Source of the DNA: UBA4416 sp943362175
GTDB taxonomy: Bacteria > Bacteroidota > Bacteroidia > B-17B0 > Aurantibacillaceae
Direction of reading: 5' to 3'
NCBI GenBank assembly: GCA_943362175.1
Contig: CALRIU020000010.1
Coordinates: forward strand, 1 to 64,000
Length of the DNA: 64,000 bases
Shown here: in pieces, positions 58,434 to 64,000 of the stretch
Position numbering within the stretch: position 1 is the stretch's first letter
Layout of the letters: the number at the start of each line of letters is the position of its first letter
Position numbers and translations under genes: made by a program
Notes under the pieces: generated by a model
The model's database searches: none
What the model saw: the letters and a program-made list of their open reading frames with translations, nothing else
Told to the model about the DNA's origin: nothing

Positions 58434-59848
58434 TAAAAACGGAAATAAATAAAAGGATTAAAGCCTGAAGAGGTGATAGAGCTCACCGATAAAATAAACA
58501 GGATAATGGAGCTGCCCCACACCAGCACATGCCTGCGCCTGGTGTAGGGATCGAGGTAAACGGCATTCTGAATGCCCTGTCCCCGGCGGCCGGCAGCAAA
58601 AAAGGAGAATAATACAGCAATGGCAAACCAGGTCAGGAACTCCACATCAAAGGTCGTGGTGTGATTGCTATGCAGGCTAAACATGCGCCTGATGTAGTGG
58701 AAGGCATCGCGGATATGATCGATCCTGAAAAACACCCAGCCGATGTTGACGATAAAAAAGGTGAGGAGCATGGCCGGGACCTTTCCGATCCTGTCAAGCA
58801 CTTTCCCGAAGAACGCCCTTTCGATGACCAGGAAAAAACCATGATAGGCGCCCCAGAACACAAAGCTCCAGCTCGCGCCATGCCACAGGCCCGAAGCCAG
58901 GAATACCAGCCACAGGTTGACATACAGGCGCCAGGTAGATACGCGGTTGCCACCCAAAGGAATGTAGAGGTAGTTGCGCATCCAGTTGCCCAGGGTCATG
59001 TGCCATCGCCTCCAGAACTCCGTAATGCTGCGCGAGATGTAGGGGTTGTTGAAATTCTCCGGGAAGCGGAAGCCCATCATTTTTCCAAGCCCGATGGCCA
59101 TATCGCTGTAGCCGCTAAAGTCGAAATAGATCTGGAAGGTGTAGGCCAGGCTCCCTACCCAGGCGGTGAGCGTATCCATCTGCGCATAATCGCTGCCGAA
59201 AATAGCGTCGGCCACAGCGCCCATCTGGTTGGCAATGAGTACTTTTTTGCCAAGCCCTAAAGCAAAGCGGTAAAAGCCCGTGAGGCGGTCGTCCGTGCTT
59301 TCCGGCCGTTCGGTGATCTGATCGGCCAGCTCATGGTAACGGATGATGGGGCCGGCAATGAGTTTGGGAAAGAGGATAATGTAGAGCTGGTAGTCCCAGA
59401 ATTTTGTCAAAGGTTTGTGTACCCGCCTGTATACGTCCACCACGTAGGTAATGGTTTCGAAGGTGTAAAAGGAAATGCCGATGGGAAGTACCAACTTCGT
59501 CCAGTGGATTTGCTTATCCGTAAACACCGATAAAGCCTGGTTGACGTTCTCAATGAAAAAGTTGGAGTACTTGAAATAAAAGAGCAGGCCGATATTGACC
59601 GATACAGAGAGCGTGAGCATGAGCTTGCGCCTGGTTTCGCTGGCAGTCCGGTCCATCCAGGTAACCAGGTAAAAATCGAGCAGCGTGGTGCCAAGGATGA
59701 CAAAGATGAATTTCGGCGCGCCCCAGGCATAGAAGAAAATACTGCCGAGGAGGATCACTGCATTTTTATACTTCCGGTCGACGCTGAAATAAACCAGCAT
59801 GAAGAGGGGGAGAAAGTATAACAAAAAGACAATGCTGCTGAAAACCAT
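58433..59848 (-). CDS. MBOAT family O-acyltransferase (AlgI-like)
   Basis: The protein has 471 residues and about ten membrane helices. The MBOAT landmarks are RSITEFWRRWHMTLGNWMRNYLYIPLGGN (central) and GLWHGASWSFVFWGAYHG with the catalytic His. AlgI-type proteins carry acetyl groups across the inner membrane for O-acetylation of extracellular polysaccharide. The C-terminus of the protein overlaps the AlgJ-like start by one base. A divergent hypothetical gene lies upstream. The family assignment is firm. Confidence 0.93.
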   Translation of the reverse strand: MVFSSIVFLLYFLPLFMLVYFSVDRKYKNAVILLGSIFFYAWGAPKFIFVILGTTLLDFYLVTWMDRTASETRRKLMLTLSVSVNIGLLFYFKYSNFFIENVNQALSVFTDKQIHWTKLVLPIGISFYTFETITYVVDVYRRVHKPLTKFWDYQLYIILFPKLIAGPIIRYHELADQITERPESTDDRLTGFYRFALGLGKKVLIANQMGAVADAIFGSDYAQMDTLTAWVGSLAYTFQIYFDFSGYSDMAIGLGKMMGFRFPENFNNPYISRSITEFWRRWHMTLGNWMRNYLYIPLGGNRVSTWRLYVNLWLVFLASGLWHGASWSFVFWGAYHGFFLVIERAFFGKVLDRIGKVPAMLLTFFIVNIGWVFFRIDHIRDAFHYIRRMFSLHSNHTTTFDVEFLTWFAIAVLFSFFAAGRRGQGIQNAVYLDPYTRRRHVLVWGSSIILFILSVSSITSSGFNPFIYFRF

Positions 59849-59925
59849 AGATGAATAACGGCTCTAAGATAAAATTATTTTTGTACAGAGTCATGAAAAG
59901 TTCGAACTCCGATGCCGGGACGGCT

Positions 59926-61596
59926 TTATCTTGTCAACGCGTAAATGGTCAGTGCGGCTTTCTGCTTTTTTAAAAACAATTCCTGGCTGTGCCAGCCCCA
60001 TTCGTCGGTGTAATCGTCGGATTTGAACGAATTAAAAAAATAGCGCTTGCGATCCATAATAAAGGAAACGTTGTTTCGAAAGCTCATCCGGCTTTCTCCG
60101 TAAAGCGACAGCAGCCATTCCGAATTATGGCCATTAACATGATTATCCGGCTTATTTTTATAGACATCGTATTCATACAAAAAACAGCCGTTAGGGCATT
60201 GCTTTTGCCAGTACACGCTGTAATCATAACCTGTTTCGATTCCTAAGATCAATTGCTTTTCGAGCGGGTAATAGCTGAAATGGAAGCTATGGATGTTGTC
60301 GATGATGTCGACCTTCTGTGTCTGCTGCCTGATCCTGTTTTTGTAAAGGTCCCAGGTTTTCGCGCCTGTTTTGATCACATAAAAGGTATCTGCCTGAAAA
60401 ACGCAGAAGGCATCGTTCTTCGGCAGGTTCAGGTTCCGGCCGTCCATATAATACTGCCCGTTCTTCTCGTAAAAGTAAGTGTTGTCGATCACCGAAAAGC
60501 CCTTGGAAAGGGCATCGATCAGCTTATTTTTTTTATAAATAAACAAATCTTTCAGCTTTTCGCCGTCGAAGCCCCGCAGGTAAAAGAGCGTATTGGATAT
60601 GATCTTCACCTCAAGTTTTCCATAGATCAAGGTATGTTTTTCAACTGGGGGAGGACTGATCAATCCGAAGGCCGAATGATAAAAATAAAGTTCGTCTTCG
60701 TCCTTTAAGAATTCGTATTGCTTTAAATACCCGGCATCAAACAGAAGGGAAGAGTCCGGGAACATGATGTATGAACCTATGGCGTCTTTGGTGAGCTGAA
60801 AGCCGAGGTCTTTTTTACCAAGGAAGAGCCTGCAAAAATCCTCTTTTTTATACTGAACCAGATACGTCGTGAAGTACCTATTCCCAGACATATACCATAT
60901 ACCTCCATGTTTTAAGGTCTTTAAAGGGCCAAAAAGAGAATCCTGCTGTGCTAAAAAATGCCTGCCGCGAAGATCGGTAAACATATTGGGATACACGATG
61001 TCCTGATCACCTTCGCCGCAGTGCCGGCATTTGTAAAGTTTGTAACGGCCCAAAGAGCTGCGGTTCCTGAATAATTCGAAATGCCGATTGTCTTTTTGAA
61101 ATACCTGGTAGATCGTCGACGTGTCGTTGCTCCACAACAGGCCCGGAGTGCGTTTATAAGGTCCGTATGTTCTGCCGTCCTGCTGAAAAATATAAGTTCC
61201 AAAATCCGGGTTATATGTGTAGAGAGTGATGGATCTTGTCAGTTCGGGCACATAGGCGTCGGCCCAGGCGTAGGCTTCGTGCATGCGGTTGAAGCGGGTG
61301 GAGTAGGTTGAATAAACGCCGTTCATGGTTTCTACCTCGAACAGGCTTTCATTGTGGAAATTGGAAACACCCTTGAAAGGGCCGTGAACCCTATCGGGCT
61401 TTAAAATGTATTCCAGGGAATCGTTGGTCTTTAAAACGCAGAACTTTTCCCTGTAGCTATAATCTGCGATCCGGTAGCTGACGTCCCTGCCGGCTTTTCG
61501 ATGAAAGGAGCTCAGGTCAAAGGTCGCGGAATCTATCTGGGAGCATAAGCTGTTTGCTGCGCTGACCAGAAATATCAAGTAACTTTTTGACCTCAT
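59926..61596 (-). CDS. hypothetical secreted protein
   Basis: With the start at 61596 (MRSKSYLIFLVSAANSLCSQ) the protein has 556 residues with a signal peptide ending about residue 20. The open frame extends further upstream to 61656, but that part has no signal-like sequence. The mature protein consists of many short Tyr/Phe/Asp-rich strands with a repeated pattern of the kind YFxxxNGQYYMDGRNL, IYGKLEVKIISNTLFYLRGFDGEKLK, and YKxxLxGPFK. It reads like a WG-repeat or beta-propeller-type surface protein. No catalytic motif was seen. Four Cys occur in a C-R-H-C-G-type cluster (CRHCGEGD) near the middle. No family name can be given. Confidence 0.65.
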   Translation of the reverse strand: MRSKSYLIFLVSAANSLCSQIDSATFDLSSFHRKAGRDVSYRIADYSYREKFCVLKTNDSLEYILKPDRVHGPFKGVSNFHNESLFEVETMNGVYSTYSTRFNRMHEAYAWADAYVPELTRSITLYTYNPDFGTYIFQQDGRTYGPYKRTPGLLWSNDTSTIYQVFQKDNRHFELFRNRSSLGRYKLYKCRHCGEGDQDIVYPNMFTDLRGRHFLAQQDSLFGPLKTLKHGGIWYMSGNRYFTTYLVQYKKEDFCRLFLGKKDLGFQLTKDAIGSYIMFPDSSLLFDAGYLKQYEFLKDEDELYFYHSAFGLISPPPVEKHTLIYGKLEVKIISNTLFYLRGFDGEKLKDLFIYKKNKLIDALSKGFSVIDNTYFYEKNGQYYMDGRNLNLPKNDAFCVFQADTFYVIKTGAKTWDLYKNRIRQQTQKVDIIDNIHSFHFSYYPLEKQLILGIETGYDYSVYWQKQCPNGCFLYEYDVYKNKPDNHVNGHNSEWLLSLYGESRMSFRNNVSFIMDRKRYFFNSFKSDDYTDEWGWHSQELFLKKQKAALTIYALTR

Positions 61597-61702
61597 GCCA
61601 ACATAATGCATCATCCCGGCTAAAGTAACAAGTTCCCCGGAAAATGTTGGTAACATTCGGCTATTTGCCCGGGTGCCAGTAGAATAGTTGAATGTAAAAT
61701 AT

Positions 61703-61710
61703 TATTTTTG
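61703..61710 (+). promoter_or_regulatory. -7 promoter element of glyS
   Basis: TATTTTTG is an exact TAnnTTTG match, 36 bases before the glyS ATG at 61747. No TTG stands at the standard distance upstream. It lies just inside the left end of the apparent frame starting at 61708, which is another reason to reject that longer start. Confidence 0.45.
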
Positions 61711-61746
61711 TTTCCTGAATTTATTATAATCACTGAATTACCCATT

Positions 61747-63291
61747 ATGAGCAACATCAAGCCCGAAGATTTTTTTAAGAATATTATTTCCCACTGTAAG
61801 GAATACGGTTTCATTTTTCAGAGCAGCGAGATCTATGATGGATTAAGCGCTGTATATGATTACGGGCAAATGGGGGTGGAGCTTAAAAAGAATATCCGGG
61901 AATACTGGTGGAAAGCCATGGTGCAGATGCATGAGAATATTGTAGGCATTGATTCTGCGATCTTTATGCACCCCACTACCTGGAAAGCCAGCGGCCACGT
62001 GGATGCTTTCAACGATCCTTTAATCGACAACAAAGACAGTAAAAAACGCTACAGGGCCGATGTGCTCATCGAAGATCACGTGGCGAAGATCGAAGATAAG
62101 ATCAACAAGGAAGTGGAAAAAGCGGCAAAACGCTTCGAGAACTTTGATGCGGAGATGTTCAAAGCCACGAACGGCCGGGTGAAGGAATACCAGGAAAAGA
62201 TCGATGCCATCAACGAGCGTTTCAAAACGGCTTTAAATGCCGGTAATTTAGAGGATGTCAAACAGATCATCATCGACCTGGAAATCGTTTGCCCGGTAAG
62301 CGGTACTAAAAACTGGACGGATGTGCGCCAGTTCAACCTGATGTTCAACACCTCTACAGGCGCTGTGACTGATGAAACCAATATTATTTATTTGAGGCCT
62401 GAAACAGCGCAGGGCATCTTTGTGAATTACCTCAATGTGCAGAAAACGGGACGGATGAAAATTCCTTTTGGTATTGCGCAAACCGGAAAAGCCTTCCGGA
62501 ATGAGATCGTAGCGAGGCAGTTCATTTTCAGGATGCGTGAGTTCGAGCAAATGGAAATGCAGTTCTTCGTGAAGCCGGGCACCGAAATGGAATGGTACGA
62601 GTACTGGAAAAAAGCACGCCTCAACTGGCATTTGTCCTTAGGCCTTGGCGCAGAGAAATACCGTTTCCATGACCACCTCAAGCTGGCGCATTATGCCAAT
62701 GCCGCCGCCGATATCGAGCATCAGTTCCCATTCGGCTTCAAGGAGCTGGAAGGCATTCACTCCCGCACCGATTTCGATTTGAAGCAGCATGAGCAGTTCA
62801 GCGGAAAAAAATTACAATACTTCGATCCGGAGTTAAACCAGTCTTATGTGCCTTACGTAGTAGAAACCTCCGTAGGCCTGGACCGCTTGTTTTTGGCTGT
62901 TCTGGCATCTTCTTTACAGGAAGAGAAACTGGAAGACGGAGAAACAAGAACCTTGTTGAGCCTGCCACCGGCCCTGGCACCATATAAAGCAGCAGTATTA
63001 CCATTATTGAAAAGAGACGGTCTTCCTGAATTAGCGGAGAGCATTATGAAAGACCTGAAATACGATTTCATGGTGGCTTATGATGAGAAAGATGCGGTGG
63101 GAAGACGTTATAGAAGACAGGATGCCATCGGTACGCCCTTCTGCATTACCGTCGATCACCAGAGCCTCGAAGATAAAACAGTCACGATCCGTCACCGCGA
63201 CAGCATGAAGCAGGACCGTGTCGCGATCAGCGAATTGCATGCGATCCTCACAGAGAAAACAAGCATGCAGGGCTTATTGAGGACGTTGTAA
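61747..63291 (+). CDS. glyS: glycyl-tRNA synthetase (single-chain class II)
   Basis: The enzyme charges tRNA-Gly with glycine. With the start at 61747 the protein has 514 residues. It is the alpha2, eukaryote/archaea-like form usual in Bacteroidota rather than the alpha2-beta2 form. Class II motifs are visible: motif 1 in the IFMHPTTWKASGHVDAFNDP region, motif 2 FRNEIVARQFIFRMREFEQMEMQFF, and motif 3 VVETSVGLDRLFLAVLAS. The anticodon-binding domain (about 400-514, LPPALAPYKAAVLPL and RRYRRQDAIGTPFCITVD) follows. The in-frame start at 61708 would add 13 residues and lies in the promoter, so it was rejected. Confidence 0.96.
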   Translation: MSNIKPEDFFKNIISHCKEYGFIFQSSEIYDGLSAVYDYGQMGVELKKNIREYWWKAMVQMHENIVGIDSAIFMHPTTWKASGHVDAFNDPLIDNKDSKKRYRADVLIEDHVAKIEDKINKEVEKAAKRFENFDAEMFKATNGRVKEYQEKIDAINERFKTALNAGNLEDVKQIIIDLEIVCPVSGTKNWTDVRQFNLMFNTSTGAVTDETNIIYLRPETAQGIFVNYLNVQKTGRMKIPFGIAQTGKAFRNEIVARQFIFRMREFEQMEMQFFVKPGTEMEWYEYWKKARLNWHLSLGLGAEKYRFHDHLKLAHYANAAADIEHQFPFGFKELEGIHSRTDFDLKQHEQFSGKKLQYFDPELNQSYVPYVVETSVGLDRLFLAVLASSLQEEKLEDGETRTLLSLPPALAPYKAAVLPLLKRDGLPELAESIMKDLKYDFMVAYDEKDAVGRRYRRQDAIGTPFCITVDHQSLEDKTVTIRHRDSMKQDRVAISELHAILTEKTSMQGLLRTL

Positions 63292-63333
63292 GGGGGCCAT
63301 TACGAACGAGTGTAGCTCATTCATTTTCATTCG

Positions 63334-63415
63334 CGTCATGGCGAGTGTAGCGAAGTAATCTCCTGAATGGAGAGATGGCTTTGCCTCACGCCAGGGCGTG
63401 ATCCTCGCCATGACG
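63334..63415. repeat. intergenic palindrome CGTCATGGCGAG...CTCGCCATGACG
   Basis: Perfect 12-base outer arms at 63334-63345 and 63404-63415 frame a 58-base interior that contains a second hairpin-like stretch (ATCTCCTGAATGGAGAGAT). It lies in the convergent gap between glyS and the thioesterase gene. Sequences of this form are widespread as dispersed repeats in bacterial genomes; here it may also act as a bidirectional terminator. Confidence 0.75.
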
Positions 63416-63417
63416 AT

Positions 63418-63846
63418 TTATAAAGAGTACCCCGCCTTCTCCAAAGGATAGGCATTAAAGGTTCCCATCGCTTTAGCAATTAATACATTATTCCGGTTGG
63501 TGCAGATGATATCGCCGCTTGTCACGATGATGCGCTTTCCCTGGCTGTCGATTTTGCCGATGCCCATCAGCTCATCGCCCAGCAGGGAAGGAGAGAGGTA
63601 ATTGATCTTAAATTCAACGGTAGAGACGATCCGGTTATCGGCAACGGTTTTCGATAAGGCGGCAACGCCCAGTATCCCATCCATCATGGCGGCGATCACT
63701 CCGCCATGCGTGGCTCTTGGCGTCGACAGATGGCTTTCGTTGATGGTCAGAAAATAATGTACCAGCCCCGGCTCCACAATCTTAAAATTCATGCCCAGCA
63801 CCCTTCCGAAATGGTTGTCTTCAATGTATTGTTCTATAATAGTCAT
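63418..63846 (-). CDS. PaaI-type hotdog thioesterase
   Basis: The protein has 142 residues with the hotdog fold. The PaaI-like signature is TPRATHGGVIAAMMDGILGVAA (around 42-63), where the glycine-rich helix and the aspartate shape the acyl-CoA site. Such enzymes hydrolyse acyl-CoA, for example aryl-CoA waste. The natural substrate here is unknown. The gene stands alone between glyS (convergent) and the right edge region, and no promoter was found upstream. Confidence 0.88.
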   Translation of the reverse strand: MTIIEQYIEDNHFGRVLGMNFKIVEPGLVHYFLTINESHLSTPRATHGGVIAAMMDGILGVAALSKTVADNRIVSTVEFKINYLSPSLLGDELMGIGKIDSQGKRIIVTSGDIICTNRNNVLIAKAMGTFNAYPLEKAGYSL

Positions 63847-63880
63847 GCCACGTTGATTTGCGGCATGAATTTACAGAATT

Positions 63881-63902
63881 CATCCTGAACTTGTTTCAGG
63901 AT
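63881..63902. repeat. half-element of the CTGAACTTGTTTCAG palindrome family
   Basis: ATCCTGAACTTGTTTCAGGATC is a self-complementary hairpin (ATCCTGAA / TTCAGGAT). It matches the left half of the larger palindrome at 9367-9425. It lies upstream of the thioesterase gene near the right edge. Confidence 0.7.
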
Positions 63903-63918
63903 CTTAGGATTCAAAACC

Positions 63919-63967
63919 AAAAAACATCAAAGTCTATGCGGGGCTTGGTTTAGCATAGGCTTTGATG
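63919..63967 (-). terminator. rho-independent terminator at the right edge
   Basis: CATCAAAGTCTATGC (63925-63939) pairs with GCATAGGCTTTGATG (63953-63967) except for one G-T position. On the minus strand the stem is followed by TTTTTTGG. It probably ends a gene that begins beyond the right edge, and overlaps its stop codon. Confidence 0.7.
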
Positions 63968-64000
63968 TTTTGAGATAGCTGTTGATTTACAACTGGTAGA
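63934..64000 (-). CDS. possible C-terminal end of an unidentified minus-strand gene (partial)
   Basis: Read from the right edge, one minus-strand frame gives 21 residues ending ...NIKAYAKPSPA and TAG at 63934-63936. The downstream terminator at 63919-63967 overlaps its end and supports a real 3' end. Too short to name, and another frame could also be right. Confidence 0.3.
   Translation of the reverse strand, partial: LPVVNQQLSQNIKAYAKPSPA

Noticed and set aside
61708..61746. TTG start of glyS at 61708
   Set aside because: It would lie inside the -7 promoter element, and the conserved protein begins at the ATG at 61747.
1..64000. tRNA, rRNA, tmRNA or RNase P RNA genes
   Set aside because: Each intergenic gap was read for cloverleaf or conserved RNA motifs; none was found.

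Overview
The window reads as a chromosomal segment of a Bacteroidota member, possibly of the Chitinophagales/Sphingobacteriales side. The lineage evidence is internal. There is a 3055-residue secreted protein ending in a gliding-motility/type IX secretion (T9SS) C-terminal domain, and DUF4421 and DUF4270 family proteins. The DUF4270 - glycogen-synthase-like - panC gene order is present, as is a single-chain glycyl-tRNA synthetase. Promoters have the phylum-specific form TTTG-N20-TAnnTTTG. No rRNA, tRNA, CRISPR array, phage gene or complete insertion sequence was seen. Most genes lie on the minus strand.

Layout: 1-3056 holds the tail of an unidentified plus-strand gene, a lipoprotein esterase and two envelope proteins. 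3234-19916 is a large Ter (tellurite/stress-response) supercluster that appears to form two minus-strand transcription units. The upstream unit runs from 19916 to a terminator at about 14057. It carries four TerD paralogues, an HAD phosphatase, a PRTase-like protein, two small envelope proteins and TelA. The downstream unit starts from a near-ideal promoter at 13785-13816 and ends at a terminator at 3182-3213. It carries an unknown 324-residue protein, a fifth TerD, a methyltransferase, two TerY vWA proteins, two unknown small proteins, a vWA-zinc-ribbon protein, a PP2C phosphatase, a protein-kinase-like protein, a GYF-PrsW membrane protease and TerC. Between the two units lies a structured, non-coding element at about 13850-14045.

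20272-26229 is housekeeping (pheT, tsaC, cmk, a fatty acid desaturase) with a small ParE-type toxin-antitoxin pair. 26341-37368 contains the giant T9SS-type surface protein, with 14 tandem repeats of about 86 residues, and a secreted subtilase with a large insert. 37583-41720 has two tandem cystathionine beta-synthase paralogues and purC. 41753-53725 is a surface-polysaccharide cluster: a Wzy/ligase-like protein, glycosyltransferases, an acyltransferase, WecB, a FemAB-like protein, two sister methyltransferases and a glycosyltransferase-deacetylase fusion. 53800-57004 is the DUF4270 / GT5-like / panC block. 57120-59848 is an AlgI/AlgJ-like O-acetylation pair. 59926-63846 holds a hypothetical secreted protein, glyS and a hotdog thioesterase.

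The most interesting region is the Ter supercluster. It joins the kinase-phosphatase-vWA signalling triad, calcium-binding TerD proteins, a PRTase/HAD nucleotide-type enzyme pair and a membrane protease, and adds several proteins I cannot assign. Other points of interest are the structured element inside the cluster, a hairpin element present twice (37396-37457 and 45335-45397), the higher-order repeat in the giant adhesin, the mosaic cystathionine beta-synthase duplication, and several families of dispersed intergenic palindromes.
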